A stretch of 32,021 nt of DNA, from NCBI GenBank assembly GCA_017643685.1, contig JAEPMY010000028.1:1-32021 (forward strand). Reading direction: 5' to 3'. Under the pieces are notes generated by a model. It was not told where the DNA came from. It worked only from the letters and a program-made list of their open reading frames with translations, and did not search any database. Shown piece after piece: positions 6,399-15,658 of this stretch; position 1 is the stretch's first letter, and every line of letters begins with the position of its first letter. This DNA is from Sneathiella sp. (lineage in GTDB: Bacteria > Pseudomonadota > Alphaproteobacteria > Sneathiellales > Sneathiellaceae). The translations under genes were made by a program, and so were the position numbers.

Positions 6399-9300
6399 AT
6401 GATCGTGGAACATCCAAACGCAGAAAAACAGGATACGGAAGAAGGAAAGGTCGAGGCCCCATTGATTTTGGGGGCGGCTGAGCAGGCGAAGGCCAGCCGG
6501 AAGGGGCGGCTTTTATATTTGCTACTGTTTGCGTCTGTCACTGTTGTTTCGGCTCTTTGGCTGGCGGCCATCTGGTTTTATGTGGAACAGAACATCGGTA
6601 TCGCCAATCTGCGGCAGATGCTTCCCCATGAACTGGGCAGCTTATTTGCGGGGGCGTTCGCGCCTTTGGCATTTTTATGGTTGCTCGTTTCATATGCAAG
6701 GCGGAGCAATGAAGCAAAACTGACCGGGGCGGCTCTTCATCAATTGATGAAAGAATTGGGGTATCCAAGCCCCGAAGCAGAAGCTCGCGTCGCCAGCTTG
6801 ACCAGAAGCTTGGCAGAGCATTCCTCGCGTATTCAGTTAGAGGCAGAAAAATCTGCTGATCGCATTGAGAAAGCGAATTCAGCCCTCCTTCAACAGAAGG
6901 AGGAGACGGAGACGCTGGTTCAGGAATTAAGCGCCCAAGCCGCAGAGTTAGAAGATGAGGTCACGCGCCGTATTGAGACGCTGAAGGAGCTTCTGGACAG
7001 GGCCAATGTGCAGCGGGCAGATATGGATGATCTGGCTTTGGCGCAAATGGAAAAGTTTGACGCTTCTCTCACACATGCAGAACAGAATAGCGCAGAAATC
7101 CAAGCAACCCTTAAAGCGCAGATTGAAGCACTGGATGCCGCTCTTACAAATGGGGAAGTGCGATCTGAAAAACTTTCCGAGCAATTTGAGAAAACCTCCC
7201 AGGCGTTGGAGGGGGTTGCCAAACGCACGGAAGATCGCATTCAGCTCAGCAGTCAATCTATTCAGGATCACCTCGGTCAGATGGAAGAGGCGCGGGATAA
7301 AACCCTCTCTGAACTGGAATTGGGCGCGGATAAATTTCGCCACCGGGCCGAAAGTCTTGATAAGCAAGCCCGAGAAGCGATCTTTCAACTTGAAAAAAGT
7401 AGCGAAGCACTTCGTAAAGACGGGGATGATGCCAGCCGGGTTAGCGCGGATGCTCTGGCCCGATTATCGGGACTTCGCGACGGCTTAACGGCGACACGCG
7501 ATGAGGTGGAAGTCGCGATTGGGCGTTTGCAAGAGAAGCAAGAAGCACTGAAAGCCCAAGCTGCTGAAACAAATCGGGAGGCGCAGGCCGCCGCCGACAG
7601 CCTTGGAAATGATGCAGAACGGTTATCTGCTGTTGGTTCCGAGCTAACAAATGATATGAGCGGTGCCAGTGGCCGCCTTCAGAATGAAGCCTCCAAGTTA
7701 GAGGCAAGCCTCGAAAAGGCGCAGGAGCGTATGAGGGACGTGGAAGCTGTCCTGAAAGAAGGCCAAACACTTCTGACTGCTGCTGGGGATAAGGCCCTTC
7801 GGGATTCTCGTAGTCTCGGAGATCAGTTCGCAGGCCACGCCGAACGTTTGGATGAAAGTGCAAATCACGCGGACACTCGGGCCAAAGAAATTCAGGAGAA
7901 TCTCCGTCGGCAGCTCAACTCGCTGGAGCAGGCATCGCATCAGATTAACAGCATGACAGCTGAAATCTCAGCGCGTCTTGGGGAAAACGTGGACAATCTC
8001 TCGAAAGCGAGCTTGGAGACCAGCAATCGGATTACTCAACTTGGATCGGGTTTCCAACGGCAGGCGGATATCATTGCGTCGACCACTACGCGGGTATCTG
8101 AACAAATTAAAGAGGCTGGTGAGGAGTTTCGCCGCGAAAGCGAAGGGCTTGACCTGCATGCTGATAAAGCAAGTAAAAATCTGAAAGACGCTTCAGAGGA
8201 ACTTGAGAAAAAACATCAGCAATTGGGCAGTGCCGCTGACATGTCGGCGGCGAAATTGCAATCAGCAATCGAGGATGCGGTGCGTCAGCATCAGGACTTG
8301 ATGGCCAGTGCTGAGCGGGCAACTGTCCAGGCGCGTCAGTCCGGTGAGGCCGCCCATTCCCAAAGTGCGGAATTGGCGCGGGTTGCGGAGAAAGCTTCTG
8401 CAGAGCTTCGGGGGATGGGCGATCAGGCTCGGGAGCATTTGGACCGTTTGGCTGCGGCTGCGGCATCTGCCAATGAAAAGGCAACCAGCTTGTCAGAGAC
8501 GACTTCTGAGAATGTGAACCGTCTCAGCGAAGCTAGTGATCTTGCCAATCAGCAGTTCGAAAAACTGGCATCTCTCTCTGAGAAGGCGCAGGTCAGTAGT
8601 CAGGATATGCAGAAAACCCTTAGTGAAGAGACGACTTCGCTGACAGATATTGCCCGGCAGCTTGCGGACCGGGCAGACTTTATTAAAACCTCGTTGGAAG
8701 ATCGCACGCGGCTGCTTCAAAAATCTGCGGGGCAAGCCAATATCGTTGGAGAAGGGTTCCGGCGGAAAACCGTTGAGCTGGCTAAAGCGAGTGAGTTGAT
8801 GCTCTCAGGTTTGCAACAGGCGGATCAGGCGCTTAACCGCCACCGTAAAGAGATTGAGCAAACTCGTCAGCAGTTTGAGCAGGATATGAGCCGCGTGACG
8901 GATCAGGTTACAGACGCCGGGCGTCAGGCGACGGAAATGGGCGGTGAGGCGTCTACTGTATTCCAAGAACGCGCCGCTACATTGCTTAAATTTACGGGCC
9001 GAGCAAGAGAGGAAACCGAAAGTCTTCTGGATCAATTTGAACAGCAGCGTCAGCGGATTGAAGTGACAGCCAAGCAAGTTGAAAACTCTCTGAATGAGAC
9101 ATCAGAGGTTCTGGGAAATGAAAGTCGGAATTTACGGGATGCCTCCAATCAAGCCGCTGAGGAAGCACTAGTCTCTTCCTTGAAATTCCAGCAGCAGGCT
9201 GACCGACTTAAATCGGCATCTGAGACGGTCAAGCGCCAGATGGAAAGCCTGGATGAGGATCGGCGCAATCGCTCTGGAGAGGCGATGCGAAAAGCAACGG

Positions 9301-9638
9301 CGCTCATCATGGACAGTATGCATTCCATGTCCATCGACATTGCTCGCTCTCTCGATAATACGTTGCCAGAGGAGCTGTGGAACCGGTATCGCAAAGGGGA
9401 GAAAAGCATTTTCACCCGGCGCCTTTTGAAAAGTAAGGATCTAGAAAGAGTGCGGTTCCTTTATAAGGAACAAGGGGATTTCCGGCGCTATGTGGATCAA
9501 TATCGAAACGCATTTGAACAACTTTTAAAAGAGGCGGAAAATTCTGAATTTTCAGATCTTCTTGCGGAGACTTATGCAAGTTCGGACCTTGGTAAGGTGT
9601 ATTTCATGTTGAATGATGCGTTGGGGCCTGTGCATTAA
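6399..9638 (+). CDS. Large membrane-anchored coiled-coil protein, TipN-like architecture
   Basis: A 1079-residue protein. A 36-residue cytoplasmic head precedes two membrane spans at about 38-61 and 82-100, separated by a short loop. Residues 105-980 are almost entirely charged, Ala/Glu/Gln/Lys/Arg-rich helix with heptad-like spacing and few prolines, a very long coiled coil facing the cytoplasm. The last 96 residues differ: a compact, Tyr/Phe-containing domain (LPEELWNRYRKGEKSIF, FRRYVDQYRNAFEQLL, SSDLGKVYFML). Two N-terminal spans plus a long coiled coil is the layout of Caulobacter TipN (about 880 residues), the new-pole birth-scar marker; orthology is inference. Strong AGGGGAG ribosome site before ATG 6399. 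Single-gene unit. The nearby cpdR gives cell-polarity context, nothing firmer. Confidence 0.75.
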   Translation: MIVEHPNAEKQDTEEGKVEAPLILGAAEQAKASRKGRLLYLLLFASVTVVSALWLAAIWFYVEQNIGIANLRQMLPHELGSLFAGAFAPLAFLWLLVSYARRSNEAKLTGAALHQLMKELGYPSPEAEARVASLTRSLAEHSSRIQLEAEKSADRIEKANSALLQQKEETETLVQELSAQAAELEDEVTRRIETLKELLDRANVQRADMDDLALAQMEKFDASLTHAEQNSAEIQATLKAQIEALDAALTNGEVRSEKLSEQFEKTSQALEGVAKRTEDRIQLSSQSIQDHLGQMEEARDKTLSELELGADKFRHRAESLDKQAREAIFQLEKSSEALRKDGDDASRVSADALARLSGLRDGLTATRDEVEVAIGRLQEKQEALKAQAAETNREAQAAADSLGNDAERLSAVGSELTNDMSGASGRLQNEASKLEASLEKAQERMRDVEAVLKEGQTLLTAAGDKALRDSRSLGDQFAGHAERLDESANHADTRAKEIQENLRRQLNSLEQASHQINSMTAEISARLGENVDNLSKASLETSNRITQLGSGFQRQADIIASTTTRVSEQIKEAGEEFRRESEGLDLHADKASKNLKDASEELEKKHQQLGSAADMSAAKLQSAIEDAVRQHQDLMASAERATVQARQSGEAAHSQSAELARVAEKASAELRGMGDQAREHLDRLAAAAASANEKATSLSETTSENVNRLSEASDLANQQFEKLASLSEKAQVSSQDMQKTLSEETTSLTDIARQLADRADFIKTSLEDRTRLLQKSAGQANIVGEGFRRKTVELAKASELMLSGLQQADQALNRHRKEIEQTRQQFEQDMSRVTDQVTDAGRQATEMGGEASTVFQERAATLLKFTGRAREETESLLDQFEQQRQRIEVTAKQVENSLNETSEVLGNESRNLRDASNQAAEEALVSSLKFQQQADRLKSASETVKRQMESLDEDRRNRSGEAMRKATALIMDSMHSMSIDIARSLDNTLPEELWNRYRKGEKSIFTRRLLKSKDLERVRFLYKEQGDFRRYVDQYRNAFEQLLKEAENSEFSDLLAETYASSDLGKVYFMLNDALGPVH

Positions 9639-9665
9639 GTACCGCCTCAAATCAGGCCTACTTTT
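9639..9665 (+). terminator. Weak terminator-like hairpin after the coiled-coil gene
   Basis: GTA-CC-GCCT pairs with AGGC-C-TAC around CAAATC and is followed by TTTT. The stem has an internal mismatch, so strength is doubtful. Confidence 0.4.
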
Positions 9666-9735
9666 CCTTTGATGATTACGCGTCGCCGCGATACGCTCTC
9701 CCTAATAAAGAAAAATAAAGTAGGGGAGTTGAAGC

Positions 9736-11634
9736 ATGGATGCGCTGAAAGGTAAAATTCGGTCTGTTGCTGATATCGAAGAAATTGAAAAAACACCGCT
9801 GAGTGATCGTGTCACCGAAAAATCCACATATGAAATTCTGCAGAAATCCGCGGATAGATATGGCGCGCAGACAGCGGTTCGTTTTTTGCCAACCTGCCAA
9901 ATGGGCGAAGAGATCATTGATATTTCTTATCAGGATTTGCTCGCACGTGTGACGCAGGCTGCTAATCTGTTCACGGCGCATGGTCTTGGGCAAAATGATG
10001 CGGTGACGTATCTTCTGCCAAATGTACCAGAGGCACAATATGTGATCTGGGGTGGGCAGGCGGCCGGGATCGTCAGTGCCGTTAATACACTTCTCCAGCC
10101 ACAACAAATTGTCGATATCCTGCGGGCGACAGGCTCTAAAATGATTGTAACCTTGGGGCCTACTCCCGGCATTGATATCTGGCAGAAAACCCAGCAGGTA
10201 ATGGAGCTGATGCCAGAGCTTGAGACCGTTTTTATGGTCGGCGGGGATGGCACGTACCCAGATGACGTTCTGGATTTTGCCGCTGAAATGGCCAAGCAGC
10301 CAGCCGATAAACTCATTTCTGGTCGATCTTTTAGGGCTGATGACACATGCGCCTATTTTCACACGGGCGGAACCACAGGCTCGCCAAAGGTGGCGCGTCA
10401 TACATTTGCTGGTGAAGTATATGAAGGGTGGGCCACTGAATACACAGCGGGCTACACGGAGCAGAGTGTTGTGTTGGTTGGCTTACCGCTATTTCACGTG
10501 AACGCGGTTCTGGTGAGCTCCTTGGCGGGTTTCAGGGCAGGGGCCACAGTGCTCTTTGCTGGTGTCGCGGGGTTCAGAACACCCGACCTTATTCCGAATT
10601 TCTGGGAGATCGTGGATCAACATAAAGTCACTCATTTTTCTGGTGTGCCAACCATTTATTCCGCGCTTCTTAATGTGCCGTTGGACGGGGCGGATGTGTC
10701 TTCGCTTGAATTTGGCGTATGCGGTGCAGCCCCAATGCCGCAGGAGGTCATTCGCAAATTTGAAAGCGTGACCGGCATCTCCATTTTGGAGGGCTATGGG
10801 CTTACTGAAGGCACATCGGTTTCTATCTGCAATCCTGCAGGTGGAGAGCGGCGCGTGGGGTCTGTCGGGATCCGCTATCCTTATCAGCAGGTCGCAGCCA
10901 AAAAAGTAGATGGAAATGGAAAAGCTGAGCGGGATTGCGCCGCAGGAGAGGTTGGGCATATCTGTATTTAGGGCCCAAATGTCATCACGGGCTATCTGCA
11001 GGAGCAGTTTAACAAGAAGCTGTTTGTCGAGCCAGGATGGCTGGATACGGGCGATCTTGGGTATGTAGATGATGATGGATATTTCTGGCTAACAGGTAGA
11101 TCTAAGGATTTGATCATTAGAGGAGGTCATAATATCGAGCCTGCAATGATTGAAGAATGCCTGCATGAACATCCTGATGTTCAATTGGCTGCAGCGGTCG
11201 GTCGGCCTGACGCCTATGCGGGTGAGATCCCTGTGGCATATGTGGAGTTGAAAGCTGATGCCAAAGTGACATCGGAAGAACTTCGACAGTTTGCCGAGGA
11301 GCGGATTTTTGAACGCCCCGCCCTTCCGGCGGAGGTGATCCTGATCGACCATATGCCAGTGACTGCTGTTGGCAAGATTTTTAAACCTGATTTGCGCTAT
11401 GACATTATTGAAAGAACATATCGTCCACTTCTTACAGAAATCGCGGGCGATTGCATTTCATTTGATATTTCTGTTGGAGCGGAGGGAAGTCACGGAATTC
11501 TGGCATCTGTGACTGTCACGGTTGATGCTGAAAATAAAAAACCGGCGTTAAGCGAAAAAATACAAGATATTTTAGGCCCTTATCCTGTAAACTACCGTCT
11601 GTTCTTTAAGGTGGCGGAATTAGCTGGCACCTGA
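9736..11634 (+). pseudogene. Long/medium-chain acyl-CoA synthetase (AMP-forming) interrupted by an in-frame TAG
   Basis: Codons 1-411 (9736-10968) and the segment after the TAG at 10969-10971 are in the same frame and together give a 632-residue acyl-CoA ligase, the normal length for this family. The first part has the ATP-binding loop YFHTGGTTGSPK (207-218) and the adenylate motif GYGLTEGT (353-360). After the stop come GPNVITGYL, LDTGDLGYVDDDGYFWLTGR, KDLIIRGGHNIEP and the C-terminal lysine region TAVGKIFKP. The amber falls in the conserved run GHICI-stop-GPNV, where homologues have a normal residue. The shorter product would lack the C-terminal lid and be inactive. The frame downstream has no other lesion, which suggests a recent mutation, read-through or a sequencing error. 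AGGGGAG precedes ATG 9736. Confidence 0.85.
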
Positions 11635-11656
11635 TCCTTGGATATAGGAGGGGCAT

Positions 11657-12028
11657 ATGTCCGACGAAATGAAGCAGGATGTAGTCGAACAGACTATTGC
11701 AAAGCAAAGCGGTAAGATGGTGCAGGTAGTATATTTTCTCTACCTTGCAAGTCTGGTCCTCGGTATTACCGGCCTGATCGGCGTCATCATTGCTTACATG
11801 AATAAAGGGGATGCGCCTGAATGGGCAAAATCTCATTTCCAATATCAGATCCGTACTTTCTGGATCGGTATTCTGGGTTCCCTGATCGGTGGTGTGACGA
11901 TGGCAATTGGCATCGGTCTGCTGATTATCCTCGCTGTTGTAGTTTGGATGATCATCCGCTGTGTAAAAGGCTTGAAAGCATACGGTGCAGAGGCGCCGAT
12001 CGAAAATCCAACAACTTGGGTTTGGTAA
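11657..12028 (+). CDS. DUF4870-family small membrane protein
   Basis: A 123-residue protein with a polar 20-residue head, a first span at about 24-47 (VVYFLYLASLVLGITGLIGV), the family hallmark AKSHFQYQIRTFW (57-69), and two further hydrophobic segments (70-84 and 84-103) before a short charged tail. Function unknown; the family is widespread in proteobacteria and often annotated only as a transmembrane protein. TAGGAGGGGC gives a good ribosome site. It begins 23 bases after the acyl-CoA synthetase stop, so it may be transcribed with that gene. A strong bidirectional terminator follows. Confidence 0.8.
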   Translation: MSDEMKQDVVEQTIAKQSGKMVQVVYFLYLASLVLGITGLIGVIIAYMNKGDAPEWAKSHFQYQIRTFWIGILGSLIGGVTMAIGIGLLIILAVVVWMIIRCVKGLKAYGAEAPIENPTTWVW

Positions 12029-12046
12029 GCTCCTAGCGAGATCAAG

Positions 12047-12078
12047 AAAAAGGCCGGCTGTGATAGCCGGCCTTTTTT
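12047..12078. terminator. Bidirectional terminator between the DUF4870 gene and proV
   Basis: AAAAAGGCCGGCT (12047-12059) pairs perfectly with AGCCGGCCTTTTT (12065-12077) around GTGAT. It gives a U tract on both strands and serves both convergent units. Confidence 0.95.
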
Positions 12079-12093
12079 ATGGGTAATTTTAGA

Positions 12094-13326
12094 TCAGGAT
12101 GCTTTTTTATCCGGATCATCAGTGCTGTCGTCTTTAACAGAGAGAACTTCTGCGATGGAGGAGCGGGGCAAGCTGCCTTGCAAGTCACCTTCCTCATCCA
12201 CAACAGGCAACGGATAGTTTGATTCCATTGTCTCCGGGATAATCTCTTCCAGCACAGAATCAGGAGAGAGCGGATCTACTTCCTCAAACAGGGCATCTCC
12301 TACAGGGGAGCTACCATCAAGTTTGGCGGCTTTTTCCAGCTTTTCCTGAAGCAGAACGCCCTGATAACCATCTTTGGTAACGTAGTAACCATAGTTTCCA
12401 GATAGTTTCTTCATTTGCGATAGGGCATCATCAATGGTCAGCGCTGTGATCCGGTGTGCGGGTGGGCGCATCACTGTCTCAACGGTCAGTGCGCGGGCCC
12501 GGTTCACATCTTTCACAAAGGCTTCTACATAATCTGTCGCAGGGCTGAGAAGGATGTCCTCAGGTGCGCCTTCCTGAACCAACTCACCATCTTTCAGGAT
12601 GGCAATTCGGTCCCCAAGCCGCAGGGCTTCGTCCAGATCATGGGTGATAAAGATAATGGTCTTATGCAGCTTCTCCTGAAGTTCAATCAGCTGATCTTGC
12701 ATTTCGCTTCGGATCAGAGGATCAAGCGCGGAGAAGGCTTCGTCCATCAGCAGGATATCCGCATCGGTACAAAGCGCGCGGGCAAGGCCCACACGTTGCT
12801 GTTGTCCGCCTGAAAGCTGAGATGGATACTGATTTTCGTATCCACCAAGCCCCACAGTGTCCAACCACTCCTGTGCTTTATTTTGACGCTCCGCTTTGTC
12901 CACACCCTGAACAGTGAGGCCGTAAGCCACATTTTCAATCACGGTGCGGTGGGGCATCAAGCCGAAGCGTTGGAACACCATGGACATGCGATGGCGTCGG
13001 AACTGTTCCAGCTCCTTCTCGTTCAGCTCCATCACATCGGTGCCTTCAACGATGATTTTCCCGACAGTTGGGTCAATCAAGCGGTTGAAATGGCGGATCA
13101 GTGTGGACTTGCCAGATCCGGACAGTCCCATGATCACATAGATCTGTCCTTTTTCGATTTGCAGGTTAATTTCCTTCAAACCAACCGTATGGCCGGTTTC
13201 TGCAAGGATATCGTCTTTACTTTTGCCCGCTTCAATCATCGGGATAATCGATTTCGGATTATCCCCAAAAACCTTGTACAGGTTTTCAACACGAAGAAGC
13301 GGCTCATTCGTTGACGCCGTACTCAT
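12094..13326 (-). CDS. proV: Glycine betaine/proline ABC transporter ATP-binding protein
   Basis: A 410-residue ATPase of the ProV/OpuAA type, which energises uptake of quaternary-amine compatible solutes. It shows Walker A GLSGSGKS (67-74), Q-loop QRFGLMPHRT, signature LSGGQQQR (171-178), Walker B ILLMDE (191-196) and H229. The insertion before the catalytic core (PKSIIPMIEAGKSKDDIL) is characteristic of this subfamily. Residues about 280-395 form a CBS-domain pair (VMRPPAHRITALTIDDALSQ; NYPLPVVDEEGDLQG), which senses ionic strength in OpuA. The ATG shares its A with the TAA of proW (TAATG), implying translational coupling. Last gene of the proX-proW-proV operon. Confidence 0.96.
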   Translation of the reverse strand: MSTASTNEPLLRVENLYKVFGDNPKSIIPMIEAGKSKDDILAETGHTVGLKEINLQIEKGQIYVIMGLSGSGKSTLIRHFNRLIDPTVGKIIVEGTDVMELNEKELEQFRRHRMSMVFQRFGLMPHRTVIENVAYGLTVQGVDKAERQNKAQEWLDTVGLGGYENQYPSQLSGGQQQRVGLARALCTDADILLMDEAFSALDPLIRSEMQDQLIELQEKLHKTIIFITHDLDEALRLGDRIAILKDGELVQEGAPEDILLSPATDYVEAFVKDVNRARALTVETVMRPPAHRITALTIDDALSQMKKLSGNYGYYVTKDGYQGVLLQEKLEKAAKLDGSSPVGDALFEEVDPLSPDSVLEEIIPETMESNYPLPVVDEEGDLQGSLPRSSIAEVLSVKDDSTDDPDKKAS

Positions 13327-14219
13327 TAATGTGACCCTTCCAGGTGTCTTTGTGTGCGTTTACCATAGGCTTGCGAGACGCGGTCGAAAACGATGGCGAG
13401 TGCCACAATTGCCAAACCGTTCAGCAGGCCGAGGGTGAAATACTGGTTTGTGATGGATTTGAGAACCGGTTGCCCCAATCCCTTAACCCCGATCATGGAG
13501 GCGATCACAACCATTGCCAAAGACATCATAATGGTCTGGTTGATACCAGCCATGATGGTCGGGATGGCAAGTGGAATCTGGACGCCAAACAGGCGCTGGC
13601 TTGAGTTTGCACCATAAGCGGTCGCCGCTTCCAGAACCTCTTTATCCACCAGACGAATACCAAGATTGGTCAAGCGAATAACCGGCGGAATGGCGTAAAT
13701 CACAACGGCGATCACCCCAGGAACCTTACCGATACCCAGAAGCATTACCACCGGAATCAGATACACAAAAGCCGGCATGGTTTGCATGATATCCAATAAA
13801 GGGGTGACAATTGCTTGAACGCGGTCGGACCGGGACATCATGATCCCTATTGGAATCCCAAGGACAATGGACAGAAGCGTACAGACAAAGATGATGCTGA
13901 GAGTTCGCATCGTGTCTTCCCACATGCCGAAATAGCCAATCAGCAAGAAGGAGACAAGGACGCCCGCACTTAACTTCCAGGACCTTGTGGCGGCATAAAC
14001 GATGGCCACGATAACAGCCAGGATGATCCACCAAGGGGCATTCACCAGCAGTTTTTCAAACCAGACCAGGAAATAAAGCAAGGGGTCAAAGACAGCTTCG
14101 ATAATATCACCGTAGGCGCGGGAAAAATCTTTATAGGCGCCGTCTAGGAATTTTCGAATTGCGAGTAGATCTGCGCGATCTAGTTGAGGAAATTCAGTCA
14201 GCCATTTAGCGTCTGACAT
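13326..14219 (-). CDS. proW: Glycine betaine/proline ABC transporter permease
   Basis: A 297-residue inner-membrane permease with a polar N-terminal region of about 60 residues and roughly six or seven spans. The ABC permease EAA-like loop is at about residues 190-215 (EAATAYGANSSQRLFGVQIP), where it meets the ATPase. The stretch PIGIMMSRSDRVQAIVTPLLDIMQTMPAFVYLIP (seen as PIGIMMSRSDRVQ then TMPAFVYLIP) is diagnostic of ProW/OpuAB. GGAG nine bases upstream supports the ATG. It follows proX after an intergenic hairpin and overlaps proV. Confidence 0.96.
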   Translation of the reverse strand: MSDAKWLTEFPQLDRADLLAIRKFLDGAYKDFSRAYGDIIEAVFDPLLYFLVWFEKLLVNAPWWIILAVIVAIVYAATRSWKLSAGVLVSFLLIGYFGMWEDTMRTLSIIFVCTLLSIVLGIPIGIMMSRSDRVQAIVTPLLDIMQTMPAFVYLIPVVMLLGIGKVPGVIAVVIYAIPPVIRLTNLGIRLVDKEVLEAATAYGANSSQRLFGVQIPLAIPTIMAGINQTIMMSLAMVVIASMIGVKGLGQPVLKSITNQYFTLGLLNGLAIVALAIVFDRVSQAYGKRTQRHLEGSH

Positions 14220-14247
14220 ATGGTTACTCCGAACTTGTTAACAGAGA

Positions 14248-14278
14248 AATCCCGCCCAAACTGTCTTTGGGCGGGATT
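14248..14278 (-). other. Intercistronic hairpin between proX and proW
   Basis: A perfect 13-bp stem, AATCCCGCCCAAA with TTTGGGCGGGATT, encloses loop CTGTC eight bases after the proX stop. The T run is short on the downstream side of the transcript, so it probably acts as a partial terminator or a 3' stabiliser that leaves more proX than proWV mRNA. The role is inferred. Confidence 0.8.
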
Positions 14279-14285
14279 ATTAGGA

Positions 14286-15284
14286 TTACATAGAAGCAAG
14301 AGCGTTTTTAAGTTTTTCTGCTGCTTCTGGGGTGACCCATGCGGTCCACTTGTCTTCATTATTTTTCATGAATTCAAGGGCTGCAATTTCACCATCTGCC
14401 TGATTGTCTTCCATCCACGCGAGCATTTTGTTCATCTCGGCGTTTTTGAAGGACCGTTTTGTCAGATATTCATAAGCGGCTGGCGCTTTGGACGCGAAGC
14501 TTTCGGTTGTAACCGTATCCACTGGGGATGGTGGGTACATTGTTGGTTTTGGATCCGCGCATGTTTCGCTTGTTGTACAGCTGCGGAAATGCTCCAGATC
14601 TGTACCGGATTCAAAATCAACTTTAACCATCTCATACTTACCGAGAACCGCAGTTGGTGCCCAGTAGTAACCGAGCCAGCCTTCGCCGCGCTCATATGCT
14701 TTGGCAATCGCACCGGACAGACCTGCGCCTGAACCAGGATCAATCATTTCAAAGCCAGCATTTTCCATTTTCATGGCACGGAACAGGTTGCCAGAAGAGA
14801 TCTGACAGTTCCAGCCTGCTGGACAACCATAGAAGCCAGATTTGCTTGGATCTTCAGGGTGTTCAAACAGTTTTGCATTTTTCTTAATGCCGGAAATTGT
14901 GCCAAGGCTTGGGTCTTTTTCTACCATGTATTTAGGAACCCAGAAGCCTTCCTCACCACCGTCGGAGAGGGACTGACCCGCAACGCGAAGCCGTTTTTCA
15001 GCAACGCCTTTGTCAATCGCTGCCTTCATGGAGTTACTCCAAAGCTCAGGCGCGATATCCGGCTCACCTTTTTCGGTCATCGAAGTACCGGTTGGCATTG
15101 TGTCGCCAGGGACCAGTTCTGCATCACAACCATATCCTTCACTTAGGATGAACTGATCGATATGAGCGATCATGGTTGCAGAGTTCCAGTTCATGTCTGC
15201 GATCGTAACTTTACCGCAGTCTGCTGCTTGGGCTGTGCCAGACATACCTGCTAATACAAGGGCGGCACCCAACAGTTTTTTCAT
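14286..15284 (-). CDS. proX: Glycine betaine/proline-binding periplasmic protein
   Basis: A 332-residue OpuAC-type binding protein with a signal peptide ending AQA (residues 1-20) followed by ADCGKVTIADMNWNSAT, the usual start of the mature ProX fold. GYYWAPTAVLGKYEMVKV and the KAYERGEGWLGYYW region carry aromatic residues of the type that cage trimethylammonium groups. Several cysteines (near 122-160 of the mature protein and in SCTTSETCADPKP) could form disulphides. GGGAGAG lies four bases before ATG. It is the first gene of the operon, consistent with high expression, and has a long AT-rich control region upstream. Confidence 0.95.
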   Translation of the reverse strand: MKKLLGAALVLAGMSGTAQAADCGKVTIADMNWNSATMIAHIDQFILSEGYGCDAELVPGDTMPTGTSMTEKGEPDIAPELWSNSMKAAIDKGVAEKRLRVAGQSLSDGGEEGFWVPKYMVEKDPSLGTISGIKKNAKLFEHPEDPSKSGFYGCPAGWNCQISSGNLFRAMKMENAGFEMIDPGSGAGLSGAIAKAYERGEGWLGYYWAPTAVLGKYEMVKVDFESGTDLEHFRSCTTSETCADPKPTMYPPSPVDTVTTESFASKAPAAYEYLTKRSFKNAEMNKMLAWMEDNQADGEIAALEFMKNNEDKWTAWVTPEAAEKLKNALASM

Positions 15285-15590
15285 AATACTCTCCCAATTA
15301 ATTTGGCTTACATATATTCTTACTTCGGCTGTGATGATTTAGATCTCACCCGAATATAAATTAAGCATATAAATATAATATATGTATAGAACTGTCAAGT
15401 TGTAGACAAATTATGTATTTATTAAAATTGATTATGTATAGTTTAAGTAAATAAAGAATAAATTACTTATTAATTTCTGTTTTCGTTACAATTTTGTTAA
15501 ACACGTATTTAAATACTTTGTCTATCGAAGTTTTATTGTGATTATCTTTCGGTGCGATAGGAATTCCGTACTTATTTTATTCTTTTTGAT
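15285..15590 (-). promoter_or_regulatory. AT-rich control region of proXWV
   Basis: No gene is seen here. The DNA is far richer in A+T than its neighbours, especially 15355-15500. On the minus strand a perfect -35 TTGACA (15393-15398) is followed by -10-like TATATT (15372-15377, 15-bp spacer) or TATTTA (17-bp spacer). The heptamer TATGTAT recurs at 15381, 15412 and 15433 on the plus strand, 31 and 21 bases apart, about whole helical turns. An osmoregulatory or nucleoid-protein binding region is plausible. Confidence 0.55.
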
Positions 15591-15591
15591 C

Positions 15592-15627
15592 AAAAAAAAG
15601 GGTGCTTGACCCTACGTCAGCACCCTT
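15592..15627 (-). terminator. Terminator of the metZ-apaG-folE unit
   Basis: Plus-strand arms AAGGGTGCT (15598-15606) and AGCACCCTT (15619-15627) flank a 12-base loop; the eight A's at 15592-15599 give the U tract on the minus-strand transcript. It lies about 30 bases after folE. Confidence 0.9.
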
Positions 15628-15658
15628 CAAAATTGAGTAACTCTCAAGTATTCAGTAA

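Noticed and set aside
9676..10401. 241-residue minus-strand ORF opposite the acyl-CoA synthetase
   Set aside because: It lies wholly within a gene with clear ligase motifs and shows no recognisable domain.
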